The notes under the pieces: generated by a model
The model's input: only the letters and a program-made list of their open reading frames with translations
Databases searched by the model: none
What the model was told of the DNA's origin: nothing
Source of the DNA: Salana multivorans
Lineage (GTDB): Bacteria > Actinomycetota > Actinomycetes > Actinomycetales > Beutenbergiaceae
Reading direction: 5' to 3'
NCBI RefSeq assembly: GCF_003751805.1
Contig: NZ_RKHQ01000001.1
Span: 1-64,000 of the forward strand
Length of the DNA stretch: 64,000 nt
Part shown: piece by piece, positions 50,086 through 58,297 of the stretch
How positions within the stretch are numbered: position 1 is the stretch's first letter
Layout of the letters: the number at the start of each line of letters is the position of its first letter
Position numbers and translations under genes: made by a program

Positions 50086-50369
50086 CCAACCCCAACTCCC
50101 CTCGCCACGCGGCGACCTCGACCCAGGGCAAGTACCCCTGGCGGGCCGTGGTCCGCACGGTGTTCGAGGTCGCCATCGCAGCGGCGGTCATCGCTCCGCT
50201 CGTCATCGGCGCCGCCGGCATCACCGGCCCCGCCGTCGCTGGCTTCCTCGCCGTGACCGCAGCCATCACCCGGGTGATGGCTCTCCCCCAGGTCAACGTG
50301 TTCCTTCGGAAGTACGCCCCCTGGCTCGCCGACGCCCCGGCGTCGGCCCTTGAGGTCGGCGACGCCTGA
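50082..50369 (+). CDS. Holin
   Basis: A 95-aa protein with two close hydrophobic segments (VFEVAIAAAVIAPLVIGAAG; AVAGFLAVTAAITRVMAL), short basic N-terminus and polar C-terminus. Follows the endolysin with a four-base overlap. Forms the membrane lesion at lysis. Confidence 0.75.
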   Translation: MTNPNSPRHAATSTQGKYPWRAVVRTVFEVAIAAAVIAPLVIGAAGITGPAVAGFLAVTAAITRVMALPQVNVFLRKYAPWLADAPASALEVGDA

Positions 50370-50378
50370 CCCAACGAC

Positions 50379-50419
50379 AAGACCCCCACCTGGACCTTTG
50401 CGGCTCGGGTGGGGGTCTT
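50379..50419 (+). terminator. Terminator at end of late region
   Basis: AAGACCCCCACC with GGTGGGGGTCTT, 12-bp stem, 17-base loop, followed by TCGTCGT. Ends the structural/lysis operon. The ~160 bases to the next gene contain no obvious further feature. Confidence 0.75.
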
Positions 50420-50581
50420 TCGTCGTATCCCGCGCGTACGCAGGGTGGAGCCAAGGGGCCCCGTCGCGGTGATCTGCGCGGACTCGTCCCGCACACGTGA
50501 GGGTGCCGCGGGTGGGCGAGAACGTCAGACCTCAGATGCATCATCGACCCCATCGGCACCAGCTCTGGACGAGGAGGCACC

Positions 50582-50872
50582 ATGCCACGGGAGGCGCACC
50601 TGCCGCGCTCGCCGCTCAACGCCGTCCGCCCGCCCCTCAAGACGCGCGTGACCGAGGAGCTGCCCGGCCGTCCCCGGCTCGTCGTCGTCCGCCTCTGGTG
50701 GACGCCCCACCGCGGCGAGGTCCGCCCCGCGCTCGTACTTGCCGTCGCTCGCGAGGCGATTCTCGTCGAGTGGGGCGACCGCGAGCACAAGAGGCGGACC
50801 TGGCTCGCGCGCGACGACGTCCGTACCCGCGTCCCGATGCCGCCCGGATCGAGGCCAGCGGGGCGGGGCTAG
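50582..50872 (+). CDS. Hypothetical basic protein
   Basis: A 96-aa protein, very basic (many Arg), beta-strand-like core (RPRLVVVRLWWTP, RPALVLAVAREAILVEWGD). ATG 50582 after GAGGAGG. Convergent with the next gene, overlapping by four bases. Confidence 0.6.
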   Translation: MPREAHLPRSPLNAVRPPLKTRVTEELPGRPRLVVVRLWWTPHRGEVRPALVLAVAREAILVEWGDREHKRRTWLARDDVRTRVPMPPGSRPAGRG

Positions 50873-51087
50873 TTGTCGGCCTCTTGGACTAGGCGATCCA
50901 CTTCCTCATCGGTGGCGAACCAGTCCTCGAACCTGCGGCGCGGCGCCCCGGCGGGGGCTGGCCGGTGCCGCGCGCACAGCAGGGCCTCCATGCGCCCGTA
51001 GGGAGTTGGGGTGGCGCGCACCTCCAGACCTTCGGTCTCCTCACACCCCAGGACACTGCACGTCTCAACCTCGGGTGGTGCGCTCAT
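50869..51087 (-). CDS. Small zinc-finger-like protein, divergent
   Basis: A 72-aa protein. C...C (CSVLGC) and CARHRP give a possible zinc site. Acidic helical C-terminus. It is the only leftward gene in the right arm and diverges from the HTH gene at 51164 across a ~75-base gap, the typical layout of a regulatory switch. Confidence 0.6.
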   Translation of the reverse strand: MSAPPEVETCSVLGCEETEGLEVRATPTPYGRMEALLCARHRPAPAGAPRRRFEDWFATDEEVDRLVQEADN

Positions 51088-51105
51088 GTTCTTCCTCTCT
51101 CAGCA

Positions 51106-51135
51106 TTGACACATTACACAGTACACCTCTATAGT
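51106..51135 (+). promoter_or_regulatory. Near-consensus sigma-70 promoter
   Basis: TTGACA (51106-51111), 18-base spacer, TATAGT (51130-51135). The spacer (CATTACACAGTACACCTC) contains short inverted elements that may be an operator. Drives the HTH gene at 51164. Confidence 0.8.
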
Positions 51136-51163
51136 CGCCGCTGTCGAGAGTGGAGAGGGAGAC

Positions 51164-51637
51164 ATGGGACGCCAGAGGCAGAAGCGCGAGAAGGTGCAGG
51201 ACGTCGCGGAGGTTGAGCGACTCCTACGTGAAGGGGCAACCTACCAGGGCATGGTGGACCTCTACCGCGCAAAGTACAACATCGAGACGTCCATCCAGAT
51301 GTGGGCGAAGTGGCGCTCCAAGCTGGGCCTGCCCACCAGGGTGGGCCGCCATCTCTCGCTCATCCCCTGGAAGCTGGACCCCCGCCATCGCCACCTCACC
51401 CCCGTCAACATGCTCCGCGGCCTCGACCGGGTCCGCTCGGGCGACGAGAGCGTCCCGGAGGCGCTGGCTCAGCAGGTGCGGGAGTGGGAGTCGCGACTTC
51501 GCGAGGCAGACCGCGTCGTGCGATACGAGCCGGCGACAGAGCAGGGCTTCTTCTACGTGCCCCGCCGCCCCGAGGACGACGACATCGTCCGATGGCCGAA
51601 GGTCGTAACGGCGCGACGGGAGGGCGTCTCGCCGTGA
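51164..51637 (+). CDS. Helix-turn-helix DNA-binding protein (candidate regulator)
   Basis: A 157-aa protein. HTH-like core near residues 18-50 (EVERLLREGATYQGMVDLYRAKYN...SIQMWAKWRSKLGL), then HLSLIPWKLDPRHRHL and a helical C-terminal half. The family is common in actinophages. It has its own strong promoter and a divergent partner gene, so it is the best immunity or early-regulator candidate, although no CI-like repressor or cleavage domain is present. Confidence 0.65.
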   Translation: MGRQRQKREKVQDVAEVERLLREGATYQGMVDLYRAKYNIETSIQMWAKWRSKLGLPTRVGRHLSLIPWKLDPRHRHLTPVNMLRGLDRVRSGDESVPEALAQQVREWESRLREADRVVRYEPATEQGFFYVPRRPEDDDIVRWPKVVTARREGVSP

Positions 51638-51770
51638 GGCGGCACCGCTGACGATCGTACGAATGTTCGAGTTAGCCAAGATGTCGGGGGACGATGCTTC
51701 AATCATCAGCGAGGTGCGAGGTCCGCACCCGGTAGGGCGACACGGGTCGCCAGAGAGGGGGTCCAGCGCT

Positions 51771-52070
51771 GTGACGATCGGACTCGCATGGCAAGCGGAG
51801 CTTGTGCTTGACGGGGAGGGCTACGGACACGTCGACGCGGACTTGTCCCACCCCCGCGGCCTCGCCGACATGCTGACGCGACTCACTGAGGCGCAGTTCA
51901 TCGGCCTCGCCCCCGTGCCCCAGGACGTGATGCTCCCCCGGATGCTGGAGTCGGGACTGACGCGCATCCACCTGGCCCCCGTCGACAACGAGCTGTTCTA
52001 CGAGTACATCAACCACGAGGTCGCCATCGAGGCGGCAGAGGAGGAGGTGGCCCTTGCCATCATTGCTTGA
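51771..52070 (+). CDS. Hypothetical protein
   Basis: A 99-aa protein, strand-helix pattern, acidic C-terminus. GTG 51771 with AGAGAGGGGG upstream. A longer frame starts at 51663. Overlaps the nuclease gene. Confidence 0.6.
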   Translation: MTIGLAWQAELVLDGEGYGHVDADLSHPRGLADMLTRLTEAQFIGLAPVPQDVMLPRMLESGLTRIHLAPVDNELFYEYINHEVAIEAAEEEVALAIIA

Positions 52071-52974
52071 GGCCCGACACCCGACAAGGCTGTCCTACAG
52101 CGCGCTGAGCACCTACGCGAACTGCGGGGAGCAGTTCCGCCTAGAGCGCCTCTACGGCGTCCGCGGCGGAACCTACTGGTCCACGATCGGAGGGTCTGCC
52201 TTCCACGTGATCGGCGAGGCGATGGCGCTTCGCAGTCTGGGGATCGACGTGGAGCAGCCGTCGTTCGAGGACGCCTTCGGCGCCGAGCTGGAGAAGGTTC
52301 TCCAGCGCAATGGCATCACGGAGGACCAGATCATCGCGTCGGGTCGAGTCGTGAAGGGCGGGCTCACGCCCGGCGGCGGACCCAACAAGAAGAACCGCGA
52401 CTGGTGGCTGCACTACGGCCCGCAGATGGTCAGCGGGCTTGCCCGCTGGCTCGACGAGGACCCGGGCAAGGTGTGGATCGCCCCGACGGGCGAGCCCGCC
52501 ATCGAGCTCCTGTTCGACATCGAGATCGCGGGTGTCCCCGTCCGCGGCTACATCGACATGGTGCGCGAGTATGCGGGGGGCTTCCTCCGGATCGTGGACC
52601 TCAAGGGCGGCAACCGGCCGATGACGACCGAGCAGCTCGGCGTCTACAGCGAGGCTATCCGTCAGATGTTCGACGCCAAGGCGACCCAGGGCGCCTACTG
52701 GATGGCCCAGGAGTTCCTTCCTGACCCTCGTGACCCGGAGGCTCCCGCCCCGAAGATCCAGTGGGAGTCGCTGGTCCGGTACACGCCGGACTACTTCGAC
52801 GCCCGCTTCGGCATGGCGCGCGACGGTATCGACGCCGGCGTCTACCTCGCCAACCCGAGCAACCTCTGCGGCGGGTGCTCGGTTCGCGACTTCTGCCGCC
52901 TCCAGGGCGGCGCCCGCGCGGAGGAGGTCCCCTACCGGGAGCCCAAGCGCGAGATGGTGCTCGCTTGCGCTTGA
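52054..52974 (+). CDS. Fe-S PD-(D/E)XK exonuclease (RecB/Cas4-like)
   Basis: A 306-aa protein. RLSYSALSTYANCGEQFRLERLYG at the start, GGSAFHVIGEA near 48-58, IDMV...RIVDLKGG (D183, K185) and a QLGVYSEA motif. Four Cys (24, 272, 275, 281) are placed like the Fe-S cluster of AddB/Cas4 nucleases. Probably processes phage DNA ends for recombination. TTG 52054 behind GAGGAGG. Confidence 0.85.
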   Translation: MPSLLEARHPTRLSYSALSTYANCGEQFRLERLYGVRGGTYWSTIGGSAFHVIGEAMALRSLGIDVEQPSFEDAFGAELEKVLQRNGITEDQIIASGRVVKGGLTPGGGPNKKNRDWWLHYGPQMVSGLARWLDEDPGKVWIAPTGEPAIELLFDIEIAGVPVRGYIDMVREYAGGFLRIVDLKGGNRPMTTEQLGVYSEAIRQMFDAKATQGAYWMAQEFLPDPRDPEAPAPKIQWESLVRYTPDYFDARFGMARDGIDAGVYLANPSNLCGGCSVRDFCRLQGGARAEEVPYREPKREMVLACA

Positions 52975-53002
52975 CGTTTGGATAACGTACCGTGTAGCGT
53001 GT
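52971..53002 (+). promoter_or_regulatory. Putative early promoter with conserved motif
   Basis: TTGACG (52971-52976), 18-base spacer, TAGCGT (52995-53000). The conserved motif spans 52980-53002. Followed by CACAACTTCATAGAGG, a GCCGCC/GGCGGC hairpin (~53024-53040) and GGAGAGGAGG before GTG 53055. Probably the start of the main replication operon. Confidence 0.6.
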
Positions 53003-53054
53003 CAATCACAACTTCATAGAGGGCCGCCCCAGGGGCGGCAGGAGAGGAGGGCTA

Positions 53055-53600
53055 GTGTCCGACGTGGACATCACCCCCGATGGGTCCGAGATCGTCGTCA
53101 CGCTCAAGGGCGGCAAGGACTTCTCGGACACCTGGATCGTCATTCATGGCAACGACGCCAGCGAGGTGCGACAGAAGATCGCCGACATGTTCGGCCTGGC
53201 CGAGGAGCAGCACAAGGAGCTCAAGCTCTACGAACTCGTGATCTACGCGAACAAGGCTCTCCAGGTCGCCCGCAACCTGAACGTGGTCCTGGGCGCCGTG
53301 CCGGCCGACGGCCCGGTCGCGCCGTGGGACGAGCCCGCGAAGCCCGCTGCGGACGGCGACCCGTGGGGCGACGAACCCCAGGAGGACCCCGCCGCGAAGA
53401 AGCCGACCACCCGGACGCGCAAGGCCCCCGCCAAGGAGCCGGAGCCGGAGCCCAAGGTCGACGTCGGCGCGCTGATCGACGTGGCCGAGTCGGTGGACAG
53501 CCTCAAGGCGATCTTCGCCGAGCACAAGGCCGAGATCACGGCCACCCCCGCGCTCCAGAAGCGCGTGAAGGACCGCCGCGCGGTCATCGCCGGCAAGTAG
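53055..53600 (+). CDS. Conserved actinophage early protein
   Basis: A 181-aa protein. N-terminal ~90 residues (IVVTLKGGKDFSDTWIVIHG, EVRQKIADMFGL) are conserved among actinophages. The middle is Pro/Ala/Lys-rich and the C-terminus helical. Next to the nuclease and SSB-like genes, so a recombination accessory is likely but unproven. Confidence 0.75.
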   Translation: MSDVDITPDGSEIVVTLKGGKDFSDTWIVIHGNDASEVRQKIADMFGLAEEQHKELKLYELVIYANKALQVARNLNVVLGAVPADGPVAPWDEPAKPAADGDPWGDEPQEDPAAKKPTTRTRKAPAKEPEPEPKVDVGALIDVAESVDSLKAIFAEHKAEITATPALQKRVKDRRAVIAGK

Positions 53601-53637
53601 TACCCCACAACACAACTGAACAGAGGAGGCCCCAACA

Positions 53638-54072
53638 GTGGCGATTGGTAAGAAGCAGGGCGGCGGAGGGTTCTTCAAGCCCGCGGATCACACGAACGAC
53701 CTGGCGATCCTGGTCGAGCCGAAGTCGATCAAGCGCGACCAGAAGAACGAGTACAACGGCCAGATCACCTACCGCGACGAGCTGACTGCGGACGTGACGG
53801 TGTTCCCGAACTCGTCCTCCCTCAAGCCGAACGGCAAGCCCGAGGTGTACCAGAACATGGTGATCGCCTCGAAGGTGCTCGTCTCGACGATCGAGCACCT
53901 GGTGGGCACCGGCGACGCCGTGATCCAGACCGTCGGCAAGCCCCGCGGCAAGAACTACTACGACTGGCTGGACCCCGAGCCGGACGCGCAGCAGGCGGTC
54001 CTCGCCTACTACGAGTCGCGCGAGGCGGCCTCCGCCGGCGTGGAGGACGACCTCTTCGGAGACGACGAGTGA
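53638..54072 (+). CDS. SSB-like single-stranded DNA-binding protein
   Basis: A 144-aa protein. GGGGFFKPADHTNDLAILVE opening, OB-fold-like strands (QITYRDELTADVTVFPN), and an acidic tip DDLFGDDE like the C-terminal tails by which SSBs recruit partners. The family is known in actinophages. GTG 53638 after GAGGAGG. Confidence 0.7.
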   Translation: MAIGKKQGGGGFFKPADHTNDLAILVEPKSIKRDQKNEYNGQITYRDELTADVTVFPNSSSLKPNGKPEVYQNMVIASKVLVSTIEHLVGTGDAVIQTVGKPRGKNYYDWLDPEPDAQQAVLAYYESREAASAGVEDDLFGDDE

Positions 54073-54500
54073 CCCAGGTGACCGAGGTCGTCCTCGACAA
54101 CGGTGAGTGCATCCGCCTGGAAGGGGCGAAGAGGGTCGACTACGGCGACGGGACTGGCGTAGTCACCGTCAAGGACGCCCAAGGTCTCGTGCTGTTCCTC
54201 GCGCCGCTGGATCAGGTTCGGTACTTCATCAACCGCCCGCCCGCGGCTGAGGCTGCGGGTCCGAAGGTCGGGGACGTCGTCACCGTTGACGAGTTCCGGG
54301 CGCTGCCGGCGGGAAGTCGCGTAGCGGACCGCCAGGGCGACCAGTACGAGTTCGACGGGGCTGGCATCACCCTCGTTCGGTGGCGTAGCGAGCCCGACGA
54401 CCGAGAGGCGTGCCGCCTCCGATACGACGACCGATGGGATGACGGACTGCGGGGCGTCTACGCTCCACTCCGGCTCACCCAGATCGGCGCCGGCGACTAG
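54069..54500 (+). CDS. Hypothetical protein
   Basis: A 143-aa protein, beta-rich, no catalytic motif recognised. GTGA overlap with the SSB-like gene and directly followed by the ATPase gene. Confidence 0.7.
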   Translation: MTQVTEVVLDNGECIRLEGAKRVDYGDGTGVVTVKDAQGLVLFLAPLDQVRYFINRPPAAEAAGPKVGDVVTVDEFRALPAGSRVADRQGDQYEFDGAGITLVRWRSEPDDREACRLRYDDRWDDGLRGVYAPLRLTQIGAGD

Positions 54501-55295
54501 GTGTTCACCGCATCGAGGGCGCTCAGTCGCAACATCAGCGACGGCAAGGAGCTTCCTCGCGTCCCCTGGCTTCGGGACCTGTACCGCTACGGCTGTACGC
54601 CACGACACGGCCAGGTAGTGATGGTGGTGGGGAGGTCCGGCTCTGGCAAGTCGGCCCTCACGATGGCCTGGGTCCAGGACATGGGCCTCCCCACCCTGTA
54701 CTTCTCGGGCGACATGTCGGCGTTCGACGCATCGACGCGACTCGCGTCGATGGTGTCCGGCGAGACGGTACCGATGATCGAGGCCGCTTTCGACGCCGGG
54801 ACCCAGACCGAGTACGTCGACGCGCTCGCCGAGTCGAAGGTGACGTTCGTCTTTGGGGCACCGATCACCTGGCAGCGCGTCACGGATGCCCTTGAGGCGT
54901 ACGTAGAGCTCTGGGACGCCTACCCCGAGGTGCTCGTGATCGACAACCTCATGGACCTCGACGGCGCCGAGTCGGACTACTCGGTGCAGATGGAGGCCAT
55001 GTCGATCGTGACCGAGCTCGCACGGGAGACGGGGGCGACGGTGTTCATCCTGCACCACGCGAGCGACAAGACGATGGACGCGAAGAACGCTCCGTACGAC
55101 CCGCCGAACCGGGCAGACGTGAAGGGGGGCCTCTCCGAGAAGCCGGAGATCTCCCTCAGCATCGCCCTGGACCCGCGGCGGGGTACGGCCAACGTGGCGG
55201 TCATCAAGAACCGCAACGGACGCTCGGACCCGACCGCTCGACACTTCATCGAGATCGGCACGGAGCCGGAGCTGTCCCGCTTTCACGCGCTGTAG
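54501..55295 (+). CDS. RecA/DnaB-fold ATPase (replicative helicase or recombinase)
   Basis: A 264-aa protein. Walker A GRSGSGKS at residues 44-51, Walker B VLVIDNL near residue 150, and FILHHASD near 190, typical of DnaB-like and KaiC-like helicases. The C-terminus contains a KNRNGRSDP loop element. It lacks a DnaB N-terminal domain. Probably unwinds DNA in replication with the primase genes downstream. Confidence 0.8.
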   Translation: MFTASRALSRNISDGKELPRVPWLRDLYRYGCTPRHGQVVMVVGRSGSGKSALTMAWVQDMGLPTLYFSGDMSAFDASTRLASMVSGETVPMIEAAFDAGTQTEYVDALAESKVTFVFGAPITWQRVTDALEAYVELWDAYPEVLVIDNLMDLDGAESDYSVQMEAMSIVTELARETGATVFILHHASDKTMDAKNAPYDPPNRADVKGGLSEKPEISLSIALDPRRGTANVAVIKNRNGRSDPTARHFIEIGTEPELSRFHAL

Positions 55296-55333
55296 AGCGC
55301 GTCACAACTGAATATGGAGAAGGAGGAATCGTC

Positions 55334-55618
55334 GTGTATCAGCGATTCAAGACGTGGGCGGATCAGACGCCCTGGCCCCTGCGAGTGGCGGTGATGTTCA
55401 CGCTCGTCATGGGGACGGTCATGCTGGGCACCACCTACGGGTGGGCGGCGGCTCTTGCCGCGCTCGGCATGGCGCTCATCGTCATCGGGGCCTCCGCTGC
55501 GATCGACCGACTCAAGACCGTCGCCGAGCTTGACCGGTACGAGGGCTGGACTCTGATCCACCCGGTCGAGCCGGTCAAGCCGTCGGTGGTGGCCTCGACG
55601 GCCGGGGGTGCAGCGTGA
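55334..55618 (+). CDS. Small two-helix membrane protein
   Basis: A 94-aa protein. Two hydrophobic helices (LRVAVMFTLVMGTVMLGTTY; ALAALGMALIVIGASAAI) and a C-terminal polar tail. GTG 55334 after GGAGAAGGAGG, preceded by the repeated ACAACTGAATA leader. Confidence 0.7.
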   Translation: MYQRFKTWADQTPWPLRVAVMFTLVMGTVMLGTTYGWAAALAALGMALIVIGASAAIDRLKTVAELDRYEGWTLIHPVEPVKPSVVASTAGGAA

Positions 55619-55887
55619 CCGCCACCGCCGACGTTCCCACGAGGAACGTGCGCGGGGGGCTCGGGTTCTGGGGCGCCCTACTCATCGTGTTCGTCGCCCT
55701 CAAGTTCGGCGGCGTCATCGCCTGGCCGTGGTGGCTGGTGATCCTGTTCCCGCTCCTTGCGCCCGTCGCGCTCGCCCTCATCTGGGCGGCGCTCCTGGTC
55801 GCCCTCGCCCTTGTGGTGGGGGCCGTTCGGGAGGCGACGATCCGCCGCACGGCGAAGAAGTTCTCGACGCGGGCGGGCGCTCGATGA
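55615..55887 (+). CDS. Small two-helix membrane protein
   Basis: A 90-aa protein. Two or three hydrophobic segments (LIVFVALKFGGVIAW; WLVILFPLLAPVALALIWAA) and a basic C-terminus. GTGA overlap with the previous gene: the two may form one membrane complex. Confidence 0.65.
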   Translation: MTATADVPTRNVRGGLGFWGALLIVFVALKFGGVIAWPWWLVILFPLLAPVALALIWAALLVALALVVGAVREATIRRTAKKFSTRAGAR

Positions 55888-56513
55888 GCGCCGTGACCTT
55901 CGAGGCGTGGCCGAAGACTCCGCGCCTCTACCGCGACGCGGTCGTGACCGAGAAGATCGACGGCACCAACTCCGCCGTCATCATCGACCTCGGTGACCCG
56001 TCCGAGGACCAGCAGGGCTACGTGGCCGGCGTGCATGTCAGCGACACCTTCTACAAGGTGGGCGCCCAGTCGCGCAACCGGATCATCACGCCCGGGAAGA
56101 GTACGGACAACTACGGGTTCGCGGGGTGGGTCGCCGAGAACGCCGAGGCGCTAGCCCTCACCCTTGGGCCCGGTCGGCACTTTGGCGAGTGGTGGGGTAA
56201 GGGCATCGCGCGCAACTACGGTCTCGACCACCGCCGGTTCTCGCTCTTCAACACCGCCCGCTACGAGTCGAAGCTCAACGAGCACAACCCTCTGCGGGGC
56301 GAGCTGTTCACGGTGCCCATCCTGGAGGTCGGCACGTTCGGTGACGGGCTCGTGAACGGCGCGCTGACGAGCCTGACCCTCTCTGGTTCGTCCGCCGCCC
56401 CCGGCTTCGACCGGCCCGAGGGCGTGGTCGTCTTTCATGCGGCGTCGCGCTCCACCTTCAAGGTGCTCCTGGAGAACGACGCCCAGCCCAAGGGGGAGGC
56501 GCCCGTTGGCTGA
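55884..56513 (+). CDS. RNA ligase, T4 Rnl2-like
   Basis: A 209-aa protein. K24 in EKIDGTN is the nucleotidyl-lysine. HFGEWWGKGI near residue 95, EGVVVF near 178 and TFKVLL near 190 fit motifs III, IV and V. Shorter than T4 Rnl2 (C-terminal domain reduced). It seals nicks in RNA. A second, different ligase is encoded at 15111. Four-base overlap upstream. Confidence 0.85.
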   Translation: MSAVTFEAWPKTPRLYRDAVVTEKIDGTNSAVIIDLGDPSEDQQGYVAGVHVSDTFYKVGAQSRNRIITPGKSTDNYGFAGWVAENAEALALTLGPGRHFGEWWGKGIARNYGLDHRRFSLFNTARYESKLNEHNPLRGELFTVPILEVGTFGDGLVNGALTSLTLSGSSAAPGFDRPEGVVVFHAASRSTFKVLLENDAQPKGEAPVG

Positions 56514-56901
56514 CCCGACGATTCAGCGTCGCAACCGCGCCAACAAGCGGCGTGGGGCGACCTGGGAGATCTCGCTCACCGACTTCTTCCGGAACCGAGG
56601 GCACGCCGCCGAGCGGCTGCCGAAGATGGGCCGCCTCGACCAGGGCGACATCGCCGTCCAGGACACCTACGGGACCATCCTGATCGAGGCCAAGGACGCG
56701 AAGGCGATGAGCCTGCGCTCGTGGCTCGCGGAAGCCGAGGAGGAGGCGGCGAACTACGTCGCAGTCCGTCCCGGCGTCCGGCGCGAGGACGTCCAGGCGG
56801 TGGTGATCGTGAAGGACCGCGAGGAGCCGATCGAGCGAGCGATCGTCGTGATGCGCCTCAGTGAGTACCTCACGCTCCCCGCCGTCGAGGCGGCGACGTG
56901 A
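56506..56901 (+). CDS. Holliday-junction-resolvase-like nuclease
   Basis: A 131-aa protein. Basic start (RRNRANKRRGATWE), GDIAV near residue 45 and ILIEAKDAK near residue 55 form the E...D...ExK pattern of Hjc-type/VRR nucleases. Likely resolves or trims replication intermediates. TTG 56506 behind GGGGGAGG. Confidence 0.75.
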   Translation: MADPTIQRRNRANKRRGATWEISLTDFFRNRGHAAERLPKMGRLDQGDIAVQDTYGTILIEAKDAKAMSLRSWLAEAEEEAANYVAVRPGVRREDVQAVVIVKDREEPIERAIVVMRLSEYLTLPAVEAAT

Positions 56902-57410
56902 CCCGCCCACGGAGCGACGGGATCATCGATCTCGTCGCGATCGCCCGTGCGCTCGACTTCGACTGGCCCGTCATCGAGCGCCTCACGCGACGAGAGTTCG
57001 CCGTCTTCATCGACCGCCTCGCGCAGATGGGCGACCCCCTGTCGGAGCGTGGCGACCAGAACTGGGGTCTCCCGCCGGGTGCGTCCCAGTGGCGTGGTTC
57101 GCGCGGGATGTCGCTCGACGGGTGGGACGGGTCGTGGGAGGGGGCCTCCCCTGCCGCGAATCCTGCGCTCCAGGCGCTCACCGACTACGAGAGGCGTCGG
57201 ATCGAGTCCGCGAGTGGGGGCGGCGGCGTCGAGGTGGCGGGCGCAGGTGGGCAGCAGGTCTCACTCTCGGGCTCGCGCCCAGGGCTGGGCTGGTCAGACG
57301 ACGTTCGCCGGCGCGAGCGATGGCTCGTTGGGTCACGGTCTCAGCGCGAGAGCGTCACTGGAGCGCTGCGACGTCGCGCCCGAAGGACGAGCGGTGCTCG
57401 CGCGGCTTAG
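56898..57410 (+). CDS. Hypothetical protein
   Basis: A 170-aa protein. Helical first 45 residues (LVAIARALDFDWPVIERLTRREF), then Gly/Ser-rich, disordered-looking sequence. Overlaps the primase start. Unrecognised. Confidence 0.65.
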   Translation: MTRPRSDGIIDLVAIARALDFDWPVIERLTRREFAVFIDRLAQMGDPLSERGDQNWGLPPGASQWRGSRGMSLDGWDGSWEGASPAANPALQALTDYERRRIESASGGGGVEVAGAGGQQVSLSGSRPGLGWSDDVRRRERWLVGSRSQRESVTGALRRRARRTSGARAA

Positions 57411-57807
57411 CGCGAGGCGGGATCGGGATGGGGAGGGCCTGGACATCGTCACGGTGTTCGAGCACTACTCCATCCCGATCCACAGCGGGCGCTCTAGCCA
57501 GATGGTGCGCTGCCCGTTCCACGGCGATTCCACACCCTCGCTGTCCGTCGACCTGAACAAGGACGTCTGGAACTGCCACTCGTGTGGCGAGGGCGGGAAC
57601 GCGTGGCAGATGGTTCTACGAATGGAGGCTGGGGATTACGGACGAGCAAGAAGTGTTGAGGCCCAGCTCGTCGGAGCAGCGGGCGATCCTCGGGGAGGCC
57701 GTCGCCAAGTATCAGGCGGGGGTTACACGCGAGGTCGCTCAGTATCTCCGGGAGCGGGGCGTAAGCCGCGAGACCGCACAGCGCTTCCGCCTTGGTTGCG
57801 TCACTGA
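57394..57807 (+). CDS. DNA primase, CHC2 zinc-finger part
   Basis: About 137 aa from GTG 57394 (GAAGGA upstream). VTVFEHYSIPIHSGRSSQMVRCPFHGDSTPS with CPFH and CHSC zinc ligands (residues ~40-65), as in CHC2 primases. The frame continues to 57807, but the primase sequence resumes in the +1 frame before that. Phages with split primase genes are known. Confidence 0.75.
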   Translation: MLARLSARRDRDGEGLDIVTVFEHYSIPIHSGRSSQMVRCPFHGDSTPSLSVDLNKDVWNCHSCGEGGNAWQMVLRMEAGDYGRARSVEAQLVGAAGDPRGGRRQVSGGGYTRGRSVSPGAGRKPRDRTALPPWLRH

Positions 57808-58297
57808 CCCTCTCCCCGAGCACGCTCGCTTCGAGGGCTGGCTAGCGATCCCGTATCTCCGTCACGACGGCGGGGTGCTCCAGGTGCGGTTCCGGTGCAT
57901 GGACGACCACGACCATCGCGAGGCGGGCCACGGCAAGTACGCGACGGTGGCGGGCGAGGCTGCCCGCACGTTCAACGTGAAGGCGCTGCATGACGCAGCG
58001 GACGTCGTACACGTCTGCGAGGGGGAGCTGGACGCCCTGGTGCTGAACCAGCTCGAACTCCCCGCGGTCGCCCTTCCCGGTGCCGCGATGTGGGGGCGGC
58101 GTCATCGTCACCTGTTCGCGGGCTACTCCCGGGTGTGGGTATGGGCGGATGGCGACGAGGCGGGCGCCAAGCTCGCGAACAAGATCACCGCCTCGCTGTC
58201 GACGGCGAAGCGGGTCCGGATGCCGTCCGAGATGGACGTGACGGACCTGTACCTCGCCGAAGGCGCTGAGGCGATCTACGACCTGATGGAGGAATGA
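57653..58297 (+). CDS. DNA primase, TOPRIM-like part
   Basis: About 214 aa from GTG 57653 (weak ribosome site), overlapping the previous frame by ~155 bases. EVAQYLRERGVSRETAQRFRLG, GWLAIPYLRHDG, VCEGELDALVL and VWADGDEAGAK (TOPRIM E and DxD) are clear. It may be made separately or through a +1 frameshift. Confidence 0.75.
   Translation: MLRPSSSEQRAILGEAVAKYQAGVTREVAQYLRERGVSRETAQRFRLGCVTDPLPEHARFEGWLAIPYLRHDGGVLQVRFRCMDDHDHREAGHGKYATVAGEAARTFNVKALHDAADVVHVCEGELDALVLNQLELPAVALPGAAMWGRRHRHLFAGYSRVWVWADGDEAGAKLANKITASLSTAKRVRMPSEMDVTDLYLAEGAEAIYDLMEE

Noticed and set aside
50869-51637. Toxin-antitoxin pair
   Set aside because: Genes are divergent and neither resembles a known toxin; a regulatory switch fits better.
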